Origin: Tritrichomonas musculus
Lineage: Eukaryota > Parabasalia > Tritrichomonadida > Tritrichomonadidae
Length of the DNA: 64,000 nucleotides
Assembly: GCA_039105265.1 (NCBI GenBank)
Contig: JAPFFF010000019.1
Coordinates: 1,148,501-1,212,500 of the forward strand
Direction: 5' to 3'
Shown: positions 39,300 to 49,665 of the stretch, in pieces
How the letters are laid out: every line of letters starts with the position of its first letter
Numbering within the stretch: the stretch's first letter is position 1
Position numbers and translations under genes: made by a program
Notes under the pieces: generated by a model
What the model was told of the DNA's origin: nothing
The model's database searches: none
The model's input: only the letters and a program-made list of their open reading frames with translations

Positions 39300-41069
39300 A
39301 TGAATAAAGTCATTGACATTTTAAATTCGAAAGAAGATTATTTCAATACATTAATAAAAATCCAAAGTATTATTTATGAGGATAATAATTTTGATGATGT
39401 TATATCCTATGTTCAAGAGTCAAATTTAACATCAAAGAGAGAATATTTTTTTCATTTTCTACTAACAATTAAGAAATGTATTTTCATACGACCAATTAAA
39501 ATAAATTTTATATTATCTATCATCACTTTTTTTAAAGAGAGCATTCAAAGAGAATTTCCTCAATTTAATTGGGAAAGTTCACATATTCCTTCCATTTTTA
39601 TTGAAGAACTCAAAAAAATAGGAATAATTCAAGCTGAATCAAAGCCAATTAATAATTTTGAATATTCAAATTTAATTGAAGCGATCAAAAAAGATGATAT
39701 CACCTCATTTCAAGACATTTTAGCAAAGACAAACATTAACAGCAGCATTGAATTAAACATTCCAAGTTATAAACTAGACAAAATTCATAATCCATCATTA
39801 TTCGAATTATCAGCCTTTTTTAGTTCGATCAAAATATTCAAATTTCTTCTTATGAACAATGTCACGAAAAGCAAATATTTAGCACATTATGCCGTAGCTG
39901 GAGGTAATTACGAAATCATACATATTTGTGAAAGAGAAAAAGTATCATTTCAAGACATAAACGTCATATCGACAGCCATTCGATTCTTCCGAAACGATAT
40001 TGTCGATTATCTTGATCCAAATCCAGTTGATGCCATTAAATATGGTGCTCTTTATATGAATGTTGAAATTTTTATTTTTTATTTGAGGAAGATGATGAGC
40101 AAGCAAGCTTTCCCATTTGATCCCGAATACAGCAACATTTTCTTCCGTGTTCTTAAGCATGAATACTTTGAAATCTTGAAGATTCTCTGCATTTTGAACC
40201 CAGAATGTGTCAATCAAGCTGATTCGTCATATCAGTACATGATTCACTATGCGATAAGCATGAATTCGTATGAATTTGTCAAATTTCTGTGTGATTTAGA
40301 ACAATCTGATTTGAATGTAACTAACGGTCAACTTGAAACGCCACTTTTTTTGGCGGTTAGAGAGAAAAATGTAGAAATGGTTGACTTACTTTGTAGCTAT
40401 GAAAAAGTGGATTTGAATGCCCAGAATTTCACTGAAAATACGGCATTGCACATCGCTTTAAGTGAGGCTTCAATTCAAATAATCAACATCTTCGTCAAGT
40501 ACAAAAGTCGCCTGAATACGACCATGAAAAACAACAAGCAACTAACGTACATGCACATTGCAATCATGACGAAAAAACTTGAAATTGTCAGATTGATCAA
40601 CGACTTGAATAAAAATTTGCGTTTGATAGGAAATAAGACGAAATCAAGTCCTTTGATTTATTCGATTTCTTATGGAACTCCTGCAATTGTTGAATATTTG
40701 TGCTCTTTTGAAAACGTTGATGTCAATTTGAAGAATATTCACGGAATCGCTGCTCTTCATCTCGCTGTTGAAAATCCTCAAATTTTGTTGATTTTGTGTA
40801 GAAATAAAAATATCGATTTGAATATAAGAAACGACCAAGGTAACGCTCCACTTCACTTGGCTGCTTCTAAAGGTAAAATTGAATCTGTTCGAATTCTTCT
40901 CCAATTTGAAGATGTCGATGTTAACGCACTGAATGACTATGGCAATTGTCCGCTGTTTCTCGCTTCTGAAAACGGTTTTTTGGATATTGTGAAAATGCTT
41001 TGTGGTAATAAGTTGGTTGATAAAGATATAAAGAATAAATCTGGTGTTGATTGTTTATTATTTTGTTGA
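39300..41069 (+). CDS. Ankyrin-repeat protein (DUF3447-type), frameshifted near the C-terminus
   Basis: The frame is 589 residues from a good ATG. The first 110 residues are the helical domain that in the gene at 31957-36858 lies between BTB and ankyrin parts; no BTB is present. The ankyrin region follows, first degenerate (FELSAFFSSIKIFKFLLMNN...AHYAVAGGNYEIIHI), then regular repeats such as GNAPLHLAASKGKIESVRIL and GNCPLFLASENGFLDIVKML. The frame closes with VDCLLFC in mid-repeat, but the neighbouring frame continues VDTILHAAARSDNLNVVEFI to 41235. A 19-bp partial duplication bounded by TGTTGA accounts for the shift. Interaction partners are unknown. It could still make a slightly shortened protein. 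Confidence 0.72.
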   Translation: MNKVIDILNSKEDYFNTLIKIQSIIYEDNNFDDVISYVQESNLTSKREYFFHFLLTIKKCIFIRPIKINFILSIITFFKESIQREFPQFNWESSHIPSIFIEELKKIGIIQAESKPINNFEYSNLIEAIKKDDITSFQDILAKTNINSSIELNIPSYKLDKIHNPSLFELSAFFSSIKIFKFLLMNNVTKSKYLAHYAVAGGNYEIIHICEREKVSFQDINVISTAIRFFRNDIVDYLDPNPVDAIKYGALYMNVEIFIFYLRKMMSKQAFPFDPEYSNIFFRVLKHEYFEILKILCILNPECVNQADSSYQYMIHYAISMNSYEFVKFLCDLEQSDLNVTNGQLETPLFLAVREKNVEMVDLLCSYEKVDLNAQNFTENTALHIALSEASIQIINIFVKYKSRLNTTMKNNKQLTYMHIAIMTKKLEIVRLINDLNKNLRLIGNKTKSSPLIYSISYGTPAIVEYLCSFENVDVNLKNIHGIAALHLAVENPQILLILCRNKNIDLNIRNDQGNAPLHLAASKGKIESVRILLQFEDVDVNALNDYGNCPLFLASENGFLDIVKMLCGNKLVDKDIKNKSGVDCLLFC

Positions 41070-41235
41070 CACAATCCTTCATGCTGCTGCAAGATCTGAT
41101 AATTTGAATGTTGTCGAATTTATTGTGAATCAAAAATTCGTCCCGTTGGATGAAAGAAATAACGCGGGATTAAAAGCTGCAGATGTATGTAAAAATGAAT
41201 CCACAAAGTATTTGAAGTCATTAATAGATAAATAA
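41070..41235 (+). pseudogene. Out-of-frame last ankyrin repeats of the preceding gene
   Basis: This reads ILHAAARSDNLNVVEFIVNQ followed by a short Lys-rich end and a TAA within TAAA. It is clearly the original C-terminus of the upstream ankyrin protein, displaced by one base. Confidence 0.7.
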
Positions 41236-41527
41236 AGTAATTAAAAATAAATATTGTGTGTTTTACTATTAAATAAAGAATAATATTCCAAATCTCATTT
41301 TTATTTGTAATTTCGCCAAGAAAAAAAAAAAAAATATTCTAGTGTTAGCATTGAATCAACGTCATTGATTGATTTGGCGAGCCACCTCTGTTTATTGAAA
41401 GACAAACGAATCAATTTATGCATTTCTTATTTGAATTTTGAAAATGTATCAAAATTCATGTGTTTCTTCATTAGAAATAGCAAAAGCATATTACTGTTTA
41501 TGTGATTTTTAATTAGAATCTCATCTG
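41236..41527. other. Spacer
   Basis: Between the frameshifted ankyrin gene and a small gene remnant I see only AT-rich sequence with an A run near 41322. No feature is supported. Confidence 0.35.
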
Positions 41528-41732
41528 CTATTTTCGCCTAACTTGTTTTTTGGCATTGCTTCTGACTTCATCATCAGCGCACACTGTATGTGCCAATTCA
41601 AGCTGGAATCTATTATTCTTCTTTTTCATTTTTTAATAAAAGCACTGATTTATCCATTAATTCTCCTGTGAGCTTGCCTTTAAAACCTTCTTAATAATCT
41701 CTGGCCTTTTGGTATTTATCATTGATTGTCAT
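41528..41732 (-). pseudogene. Small decayed gene remnant, family not recognised
   Basis: The minus strand reads MTINDKYQKARDY, then after a stop GFKGKLTGELMDKSVLLLKN, and after another break FQLELAHTVCADDEVRSNAK ending in a stop. Codon-like composition and consistent strand suggest a former coding region with at least two breaks. I cannot name the family. Confidence 0.35.
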
Positions 41733-41915
41733 TTTTGAAACTTAAAATCAATTTAAAAAAAATATCAAATAAAGAAGGAAATGTAAATATGGAATAGGTT
41801 TATTTAGCTTATGCATCTAAATATATATTTTCTAAATGATCATAATAAAAAAAAAAAAATAAATAAATAAAATTATAAAATTAAATATCAAGATAAAGAA
41901 AATGTATTTTCAACT

Positions 41916-44900
41916 TCATTCAGCATTTCCTTCATTAGGTTGAAGCATTGGTTGTGTATCTAAATTTTTGTTTTGATTCTTTGAAACGTATTTCTTCTTT
42001 CTATTCATACATTTAATAATAACAATGACAATAATCATGAAGAAAGTAACGACAGTCATTGAAATGATAACAACTTGTTGTCTTGTATTATTTGGTTCTG
42101 GTGTAGCTGTTGGAATGAGAGGTGCTGGAGTTGGTTCTGGAGGGGCGGTTGATTTATCGTTAACGTAGAGTTTAACGCTATTATGATCATCTCCTACGCA
42201 TTTAGCTGTAATTAAGCTATAAATCCCGTAATAATATGCGTATGTAGATTGGAAATCGAAAGATGTCGAACTACAACTAATTGCAGTTCCGCTGACTATT
42301 TCAATTCCGTCCTTAAACAAGGCTGTTCTATTCATGATAGCTGTGTTAAACTTATCATCTTCGTAGCTAAAAATGATACGTTTAACATTAATTTTCTTAT
42401 CCGTTAATTTTGAACTTTTTGAGTTAGCGTTTATATAAACAGAAGGGAGGTTTTCCAAATTATAATGAACCGTTAGAGTCTGAGGGATTTCATCTGTTTC
42501 TTGGACATTCAAATAACTGCCTGGATAAACATTAAGAGAGTCCTTCATAGAAAGAGATTTCATCGATGCAGCCGCGTTCTCCATAACTACGAAGTGGTTG
42601 GCCTTTATGGTCGGGTCTACTGATATCTCAGAGCCAGGCATGACTCTTGCGTGGTTTGATCTTATCTCAACATCAGAGACAAAAGTGCCAGCAAAATCTA
42701 TTTCACTTTGGAATGTCAAAAATTCTTTCGTTGAAGTTTTAATTTTGATGTCGTGACCGTTTATAAGGTCAATTGGAATGGTGATTTCTTTGTCAAAATC
42801 AAGAGTGCCTGAAAAACCATCAAGCACAAAGAATCTTGAGGCGTGAGAAAGACCACTGAATGATGCTTGGGTGCTGTTGCTGAACGTGGCAACGATTGAG
42901 TTGTTAAAGATCGATTCGCCTGAACCTTCTTCAAAAGTAAAGACGATTTCTGACACGTCAGAGTTGATCAAAATGAATGACGCGGGCTCAAGCATGTTTT
43001 CATCGTCATTTTCAAATAAAGTACTCGTTACATTTTGATCGTTTTGGTGAATTTTTGACCTATAAGTAACACCGCTGTCAGTCAAGGTAACTCCTCCCTT
43101 CTTGTTGACTGTGATCTTCGTGTCGGGGACGTTTTTAACGGTCACTTGAACGTCCAGCTCTTCTCTGTTCTCAATTGACTTGAGTGAGAAAGGGTCACAC
43201 TTGAGGGGACCCATTTCATATCTGCCACCTGGACTTGTCAATTTTGTGTTTGTGAGCTCGACGTTGACAGACCTGTTGTTGTTGAGGATTGTTGCCTGCA
43301 AGTTAGTGAGGGACAAGTGGTCAACTCCGGTCGGTTCAATTGAAACTTTTTCAGAGGATTCCGATCCGATAACGGACACGTTAACCATTGAAAAATTGGC
43401 GAATTCTAAGGAAGCTTCCCTGAACAAATAGAAGGTCAATTCGCCAGCATCGGTTGTAACGTACTTCTGCCACTTTTCGTCGGTTCCAATGAACTGCGAG
43501 TCCGGCGGGCACTTGGACTTCGTGTTGGCATCCGCAAGGCAGAAGATGTTGGAGACATCTGACACGTCGCCGTGAATATCAAGGCCAAAACATTTGAGAG
43601 TCTGATTGGCCGTTGGATCCTGCTCATAGTAAGAATGGACAATGGAGGCGCCGCGGTTGTAGCCACGAGGAAGGCCGGATGGCGGCAGCATCAATTGTTC
43701 CTTCTGCTCCTTGAGCAGCTTGGCACAGATGAGTTTGAACTTTTTCTGATCAACCGTTTTTTCTTCCATTTGATTTCTGCCGGTGTAAATTGGTATGAAA
43801 TATGTTGGCCACGTTTGCATCAAAACAAAGTCAAGAACTCTGATTCTTGGAGCGCCGTCTTGTAGATTGAAATTAAATGTCACGTTGTTTTCAAACCACA
43901 AATGTTCAACGTAGACTGTAGGCGCAAATCCGTTATTTGGCGTTGGTAAATTTTTGAGAATATAATTGGCCGATCCAATTAATTGAAATTCTGTCTTTGA
44001 ATTGGGATTCTCTGCGAATTTGTCAATGCAAACATACATGAGTGGTGGATTAGAGTATATCGTCGTATTTCCTTCTTTCTTGGTCGTGGCTAACTCGTTT
44101 ATGAAGAAGTAATAATTTTCTGTGAATAAAAGTGGTTGAGATATTGAAAGATTTGAATTTTGCATGGTTAATTTCATAAATCCTGAGGAAATGATGGTTG
44201 GAGAGATGGTTAAATCTGATGGACCTGTCAAAATGTGAGCTGGAATAAATCCAGAAATAACAATTTTGTTTGAGAAGGATAATACACTCATAGCAGTGAT
44301 TTGAATAAGTGGCTTTGTTGAATTGGGCCAATTTGACTCTGGAAGTTGAAGTTGATTTGCAAAATCAACCGAAAGAAATGGAAAATGATGATATGGCGAA
44401 TGTGCTAAACACTCAAGTGTCATAAATAGCTCTTTAAGTGATCCATATTTGATAGTAACATTGCCATACCAATTGGAAAAGTCAAATGAAATAAGAGTTG
44501 TATTGTGTTGATTTTCAAAAAGGAGTTTTGAAAGAACAATACTCGCTTTAAGCATTAATGACGAAATACTTACGAATTGAATAGTAGATTTTTCTGAAAA
44601 TGAATTGACAACAAATGATCTTGGTGATTGATCACCAAAAACATTATTGAATAATATAGAATCTGATGTAATGGTGTCAATGTTTTTTAACGAATCAGCA
44701 TCAACGTTAAGATTTTTAGCGGTTATATATTTTCCTGGTATATTTATGACGGAATTCAACAAAAAGAGTTCGGTAAAATTAGTATTAAAATCAAATGTAG
44801 GTCTGACATTATTTAAAATCATGTTGGATGGAACGAATTTATTTGATGTAGAGAGTGTAAACTCGGGTTGGTTTTTGCTTTCGTCTGGTAGAAAAACAAA

Positions 44901-45209
44901 TTCAAGATTTTTTAATTTCGATTCATCAAAACGAGAAATATTAATAACATCATTTAATGATGTAGATGCATGAAATTCGAAAGTTATCTTCTCAGATGTT
45001 GGAATGTCTGCGTTAATAAAATCTGAAAAATTCGATACTTTGAAAGAGCGTGCAAATGATGGACAAAGAGTTGCGTTTACATCATAAAAGCATATTAAAA
45101 CAGGATCATCATTGATTGAAGAAGCAATGATGGTTAAAGCTAATAAAATCATTATATTATAATTCTGTGAGTTTGCGAACTGAATCCTTTCAACTTTTGA
45201 ATGTTTCAT
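41916..45209 (-). CDS. Type I surface membrane protein, trichomonad-specific
   Basis: 1097 residues. A hydrophobic signal segment (IMILLALTIIASS) lies near residues 19-32, so translation may start at the second Met just before it. The ectodomain of about 1000 residues is rich in Asn, Ser, Thr and beta-strand-like text with many N-x-S/T glycosylation sites. A Pro/Thr stalk (PPEPTPAPLIPTATPEP) precedes a single membrane helix at about 1044-1066, then a basic stop-transfer KCMNRKKK and a 25-residue cytoplasmic tail. This architecture is common among trichomonad surface proteins; no leucine-rich or Cys-rich repeats are seen. Function in adhesion or protection is possible but unproven. The gene is intact. 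Confidence 0.75.
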   Translation of the reverse strand: MKHSKVERIQFANSQNYNIMILLALTIIASSINDDPVLICFYDVNATLCPSFARSFKVSNFSDFINADIPTSEKITFEFHASTSLNDVINISRFDESKLKNLEFVFLPDESKNQPEFTLSTSNKFVPSNMILNNVRPTFDFNTNFTELFLLNSVINIPGKYITAKNLNVDADSLKNIDTITSDSILFNNVFGDQSPRSFVVNSFSEKSTIQFVSISSLMLKASIVLSKLLFENQHNTTLISFDFSNWYGNVTIKYGSLKELFMTLECLAHSPYHHFPFLSVDFANQLQLPESNWPNSTKPLIQITAMSVLSFSNKIVISGFIPAHILTGPSDLTISPTIISSGFMKLTMQNSNLSISQPLLFTENYYFFINELATTKKEGNTTIYSNPPLMYVCIDKFAENPNSKTEFQLIGSANYILKNLPTPNNGFAPTVYVEHLWFENNVTFNFNLQDGAPRIRVLDFVLMQTWPTYFIPIYTGRNQMEEKTVDQKKFKLICAKLLKEQKEQLMLPPSGLPRGYNRGASIVHSYYEQDPTANQTLKCFGLDIHGDVSDVSNIFCLADANTKSKCPPDSQFIGTDEKWQKYVTTDAGELTFYLFREASLEFANFSMVNVSVIGSESSEKVSIEPTGVDHLSLTNLQATILNNNRSVNVELTNTKLTSPGGRYEMGPLKCDPFSLKSIENREELDVQVTVKNVPDTKITVNKKGGVTLTDSGVTYRSKIHQNDQNVTSTLFENDDENMLEPASFILINSDVSEIVFTFEEGSGESIFNNSIVATFSNSTQASFSGLSHASRFFVLDGFSGTLDFDKEITIPIDLINGHDIKIKTSTKEFLTFQSEIDFAGTFVSDVEIRSNHARVMPGSEISVDPTIKANHFVVMENAAASMKSLSMKDSLNVYPGSYLNVQETDEIPQTLTVHYNLENLPSVYINANSKSSKLTDKKINVKRIIFSYEDDKFNTAIMNRTALFKDGIEIVSGTAISCSSTSFDFQSTYAYYYGIYSLITAKCVGDDHNSVKLYVNDKSTAPPEPTPAPLIPTATPEPNNTRQQVVIISMTVVTFFMIIVIVIIKCMNRKKKYVSKNQNKNLDTQPMLQPNEGNAE

Positions 45210-45538
45210 TCAAAATGTTGATTATTACTCAATTCTCAAATTGAATTTTCGTATCGTTACAGAAAAACATAAAAACAAGCATAAAAAAAATAATTATTGA
45301 GCTATAAAAAGAAGTTTTCATATGACTTTAAAAAAAATAAAAAGTAATGATAAGAAAAGAAAATTAAAAATATCATAATCTGATTAGAAGAATTATTAAA
45401 AAGAAAACTACAATATGATTTAAAGATTTAAGAGCATCAAAGTTAACTTGTATAACTGAAAATTCCACAAAAAAAAATTGTGAAAAACAAAAAAAAACTG
45501 AATATAGCGTTTCAGTTTAATATTTAAAAAATCATGCT
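45210..45538. other. AT-rich spacer
   Basis: This holds the 5' flank of the surface-protein gene and the 3' flank of the ARPC5 gene. Only A-rich runs were seen. Confidence 0.4.
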
Positions 45539-46009
45539 TTATGCTTCTAAACGAGTGTGGATTGTTCGGATAATAGGACCGTTTCCTCCAGCAATCTTGA
45601 TAATTATCTCGTGTGCTTTTAATAAAATGTTGCAGTCATAAGTAGCTTTTTGCTTTTTGACGCCTTTTTCTTCAACTTCTGAGCGCTCTGAAAAGCCACG
45701 ATAAACATATTTCATAAGTGTATCTCTTTCATCGTCGTCAAGTCCTTTGATAGCGTTTTCTAACTTGGCATTGTCAACAGCGCACAAAACAGATAATACG
45801 CATTCTGCTGCTGCTGCACGAGCTTGTACGAGTAGTTTTTCGTATTCCTTCTTAGCTTTTTTATCTCCTTTTTCTGGCTTTTTACCGACGTTTTTATCAC
45901 GAACTGGTAAATCCTTTAAAGCAGCTTTAAGTGCTGCAGTTGGATTTGATTTGACATCCTTTAATGCGTCATCTTTTCTTTGTTTTAAGGAATCAGCGTA
46001 AGAAGACAT
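45539..46009 (-). CDS. ARPC5: Arp2/3 complex subunit 5 (p16-Arc)
   Basis: 156 residues from MSSYADSL, close to the usual 150; a longer frame exists but begins with TTG. ARPC5 is the small helical subunit of the complex that nucleates branched actin filaments. Conserved parts are the helical NPTAALKAALKDLPV segment, LMKYVYRGFS and the C-terminal CNILLKAHEIIIKIAGGNGPIIRTIHTRL (animal forms: LLxWHEKA...GGVGSIVRVLTxR). Trichomonads rely on actin for the amoeboid change on host contact. TCATTT about 16-21 bases before the ATG fits the initiator consensus. Confidence 0.88.
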   Translation of the reverse strand: MSSYADSLKQRKDDALKDVKSNPTAALKAALKDLPVRDKNVGKKPEKGDKKAKKEYEKLLVQARAAAAECVLSVLCAVDNAKLENAIKGLDDDERDTLMKYVYRGFSERSEVEEKGVKKQKATYDCNILLKAHEIIIKIAGGNGPIIRTIHTRLEA

Positions 46010-46024
46010 TTTAGATTGGATAGG

Positions 46025-46030
46025 AAATGA
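46025..46030 (-). promoter_or_regulatory. Initiator-like TCATTT before ARPC5
   Basis: The minus-strand TCATTT matches the trichomonad Inr TCAYTW and lies 15 bases upstream of the ATG, within the usual window. Short motif, so weak evidence alone. Confidence 0.35.
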
Positions 46031-46675
46031 ATTATTCAATTTTTCAATAAAACCGATTAAGTAAATCAATGATATTTTTAAACACTCCAACAATTTTTTG
46101 TCCTCTAACCGTTTTTCAATTGTTTTCTTCTCTCCAAAAATTACTATTGTTCAACTTTATTCACTTCTTTTTTACATTTTTGATTAAAAAATAAGGACTA
46201 TAAAAATAGAATTTCTTTTCACATATTCCCAAAATTGTTTTTGATTGTAATCGATATTTTTTTTTTTTTTTTATTAGGGCATCTATATGTACTCTTTTGC
46301 TCCCTCTATTAATCTGTGATTTTTTTTTTTTGTAAATAGAATTCTATTTACAATTCAAAATAAGTGTACATATTTCATTATGATTGATAATATTTATAAT
46401 GAATAGTTGGTTTTATGTATTTTAAAATAGGTATTTATATGAAAATCAAATAATTGAATGATTTTATCATCATAGCAATCAAATTTAATATCGAATAAAA
46501 TAAAAAATGAGTAGCAAACAATATTGGTTTATATAATAGATTTTTTATTATCATGTAAAATCTGCTTTCAATTATATTTGTGGATTCAAATTTTTTATTT
46601 TTTTATTTTTTTGAATAGATTATTTTAACAATAAAAATCCGCCTGATTTAATTGTTTTAAACGAGTAGCAAAATG
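46031..46675. other. AT-rich spacer with palindrome
   Basis: It contains T runs near 46257 and 46318 and a perfect palindrome at 46330-46353. No gene or transposon ends were recognised. Confidence 0.4.
46330..46353. repeat. 24-bp perfect palindrome
   Basis: Each 12-base arm reads TTGTAAATAGAA outward to the centre, with the complement following directly and no loop. It lies about 320 bp downstream of the Rab gene on that gene's 3' side. It could be a protein-binding site or the relic of a small inverted-repeat element. Confidence 0.6.
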
Positions 46676-47347
46676 TCAACAGCATCTTTTTCCTTCTTGT
46701 TTTTCAATGTCTGTATTGGTTTCGGTAAGATCGATTTTTTGTGGCTTTTTCCGGCTTGATTTAGTTTTTGCATCATCAATATCAGAATTTTCTTTCCCTT
46801 CTGTTGTAGAATTCTGATTTAATTTATCAAATGCTCCCATAAATAAAAAGTTAAAAGCATCGTTAATGCTTTCCCCAGTAACAGCACTTGTTTCAAAATA
46901 GAGTGCCTTTATACTAGAACAATAAGTTTCTGCTTCCTTTTTGTCGACAACGCGTTTGATTTTTCCGTCATTATTAGCATCGCCATTATTTCTTTGAACA
47001 AGATCAACTTTATTGCCACAAACAACTACATAAACTGATTCTCTATCTTCAAGTAAATTCAACCATTTTTCTATGTGTGAGTAGGAATATCGATTTGTAA
47101 GATCAAAAACAATTAATGCGCCAATTGCCCCACGACTATAGATTGGAGCAATAGCTTCAAATCTTTCTTGTCCAGCCGTATCCCAAATATTGACTTCGAG
47201 CTCCTTTCCATGATAATTAAATTTTGTATTAGCATATGCAGCACCAACAGTTGATGACTCGTTGCTGTTAAAAACATTTTTTATATATTTTTGAAGAACA
47301 CATGTCTTCCCGACGTTTGTGTCGCCGAGAAGGACAAACCTACTCAT
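46676..47347 (-). CDS. Rab-family small GTPase
   Basis: 223 residues with all G motifs: GDTNVGKT (P loop, residues 8-15), switch I with ESSTVGAAYANTKF, WDTAGQERFEAIAPIYSRGA, NKVD and ETSAVTGE. The end GKRCC is a double-Cys geranylgeranylation signal for membrane attachment. The switch region and YYRGA-like YSRGA resemble the Rab5/Rab21/Rab22 endocytic branch, although the assignment within the Rabs is uncertain. There is an acidic and Asn-rich insert before the G5 motif (QRNNGDANNDGK) and a long hypervariable tail. It should act in vesicle traffic. Trichomonads have very many Rabs, so an exact counterpart cannot be named. Confidence 0.9.
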   Translation of the reverse strand: MSRFVLLGDTNVGKTCVLQKYIKNVFNSNESSTVGAAYANTKFNYHGKELEVNIWDTAGQERFEAIAPIYSRGAIGALIVFDLTNRYSYSHIEKWLNLLEDRESVYVVVCGNKVDLVQRNNGDANNDGKIKRVVDKKEAETYCSSIKALYFETSAVTGESINDAFNFLFMGAFDKLNQNSTTEGKENSDIDDAKTKSSRKKPQKIDLTETNTDIEKQEGKRCC

Positions 47348-47472
47348 AATTGATTCCGTAAAAGATTATTTTTAAATATTTAAAAATATTACATTTTTCT
47401 GAACATTATTCAAAAATTAAAAATACGGTTAATATTTTAGAAATTATAAATAACAAATATAATCTAAAGTTA

Positions 47473-47888
47473 AAAAGTCGGGAGAATTCAAAAAGTTCAA
47501 CTTTTTTTCTAATTTATAAACAAACAAAACGTAGACAAAATAACCTTTTATCGCCTTTCCTTTGACACAAAAGTTCTTTGGATCCAAATAATTAAGTTTT
47601 TTTGCCATTAATTACAAATTTATGGATTTTTTCCCAATAATATGCAAGCAAAATATTATTATTTATAATCATAATAGCTTGAAAGCAAAATTAATTCGCC
47701 ATCAGAAGTTATTATCAAATTACAAACAGCTACTTGAGAAAATTCAAAGTATTCCAGCTCTTTTATTATATCTATCTGATAATTAAAATCCCCGGGTTTT
47801 CCGCCTAAAATTATCACTAAATATCATGTCGCAATACCAAAATTAATTATTATTTAATAAAAAGTTCCTATCGTACTCCCGACTTTTT
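47473..47888. mobile_element. MITE with TA target site (Tc1/mariner-like)
   Basis: The left end is AAAAGTCGGGAG and the right end, inverted, is AAAAAGTCGGGAG, flanked by TA on both sides (47471-47472 and 47889-47890). A further AAAAAGTTC/GAACTTTTT pair lies a few bases inside. It is 416 bp without an ORF. Confidence 0.6.
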
Positions 47889-47949
47889 TACTATAGTTTA
47901 TATTTTTATTTAAAGCATGATTGATAAATATAATAATATAGATGTATAT

Positions 47950-49449
47950 TTAAGCTATAATGCAAGGTGAATGAGCAGCTGCGCCATGATCTTCCATAAA
48001 TTTGATAACATCATCATATTTATACTGTTTTGCTAAGTCGTATGCGGTAAGACGGTCATTATCTTTCAAAGATGGATCGATTCCAATACTCAATAAGTAT
48101 TCAACCATTTTAACATGATCATTTGCGCATGCCCAATGAAGAACATTCCAGCCTCGATTATCTTTAACATAAGGATCTGCTTTTTTTGAAACCAGATATT
48201 GTGCAATGTCAACATGTCCATTTAAGCAAGCGAACATAAATGGAGTAATTCCGTGTTTATCTGTAATATTTATATCAGCACCATTATCAGCAAGTAGCTT
48301 AACACAATCCAACGAGCCATATCCTGCTGCAAGACACAGAGGAGTCCATCCTTCTTTGCTTTTTTGATTGAGATTTGAATGAAATTGAATAAGTATTTGA
48401 ACAATTTCGGCTAAGCCAAATTTTGAAGCCCAATGAATCGGTTCCATATCATAAATATCGAGTTGTCCTACATTTGCATGATTATTTAATAGAAGAAAAA
48501 CAAGATCAAATGATCTGGCTCTAATTGCTGTGTGTAAAGCTCCCCATCCAAGTGAGTCAGCATAATTAACATTAATATTATTTTTGATGAGAGCCTGAGC
48601 TGACTTTAATTGATTGTTTTGGCAACTAATAATGAGTGAATTTGCTTTAGATTCATCGACAGCATCAATTGATGCTCCATTTTGAATGAGATATTCAATG
48701 CATTCAGCAGCTCCATTTTTAGATGCAATCAAGAGTGGAGTGAGCTCATTCGTTGTTCGAGATTCGATATTTTTCTGTTTTTCTCCTTCCATATTGTCTA
48801 AAAGGAAGGAAACAACAGAAATTTGATTGTGTGCTGCTGCTTTATGAAGTGGAAGCCATCCAAACTTATTTGGGGTGTCTATAGACACTCCATTTGACCA
48901 AAACCATTTAATAATGTCTAATTGTCCGTATGATGCAGCATAATGAACTGGAGTATTCTCTTCATTGTCAAGCGATTCACTAAAATCAGCTCCATTTTCT
49001 TGAATAGTAAGAAGAATTTCAAAATTTCCACTAGCTGCTGCAAAATGAGCGCTGGATCGTCCCTCATCATCTGTTTGGAAGATACTAGCTCCATTTGATA
49101 GAAGATATCTAAACGATTCTACTGAGCCGTTGAAAGCTGCAACACAAAGAGTGTTTGGGTGGGCACGCATTACATCAGGCTCTAAAGATGATTTATGCAT
49201 TGTAAAATCTGTTAGATCTTGATATGCCATTATGTCGGAAATTCTATTTATATTATCACTTTCAAGCGCTTTAAATATTTCTCTGTTAAAATCATCATCC
49301 GATGTAACACTTTCTAGAGGATTTAAAACATTTTCTTGATTGTTGATATTATTATTATCGCCATGATTGTTATTATTTTGATTATTATCATTATGATTAT
49401 CATCACCATTGTTAATATCTTGATTGTCGTTTTGATTGTCTTGATTCAT
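47950..49449 (-). CDS. Ankyrin-repeat protein
   Basis: 499 residues. The first 45 residues are almost only Asn, Asp, Gln and His (low-complexity, probably disordered). From about residue 90 to the end lie eleven regular ankyrin repeats with good consensus, for example GWTPLCLAAGYGSLDCVKLLADNGADINITDKHG and NTPVHYAASYGQLDIIKWFWSNG. These differ from the degenerate ankyrins of the genes at 33382 and 39300. No other domain is seen, so it is probably a soluble protein-binding scaffold. TCATTT lies about 20 bases upstream of the ATG. The gene is intact. Confidence 0.88.
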   Translation of the reverse strand: MNQDNQNDNQDINNGDDNHNDNNQNNNNHGDNNNINNQENVLNPLESVTSDDDFNREIFKALESDNINRISDIMAYQDLTDFTMHKSSLEPDVMRAHPNTLCVAAFNGSVESFRYLLSNGASIFQTDDEGRSSAHFAAASGNFEILLTIQENGADFSESLDNEENTPVHYAASYGQLDIIKWFWSNGVSIDTPNKFGWLPLHKAAAHNQISVVSFLLDNMEGEKQKNIESRTTNELTPLLIASKNGAAECIEYLIQNGASIDAVDESKANSLIISCQNNQLKSAQALIKNNINVNYADSLGWGALHTAIRARSFDLVFLLLNNHANVGQLDIYDMEPIHWASKFGLAEIVQILIQFHSNLNQKSKEGWTPLCLAAGYGSLDCVKLLADNGADINITDKHGITPFMFACLNGHVDIAQYLVSKKADPYVKDNRGWNVLHWACANDHVKMVEYLLSIGIDPSLKDNDRLTAYDLAKQYKYDDVIKFMEDHGAAAHSPCIIA

Positions 49450-49665
49450 TGATCAAAGCAAGTTCAGTAGCAAAATGAAATAAAATTTTCTCAGAAAATT
49501 CTTGTTTAAATTTTATTGAAATATTTGAATTAATTTAATTTTTGAATAATTATTTGAAATTCAGTTATTTGACCAAAATTTAATGGTCATTTTATTGAGA
49601 AATGCATTTTCAATATATATATTTTTGGATTTAAGTTGCATGATAGCAAATGTAAAATAAAACTA

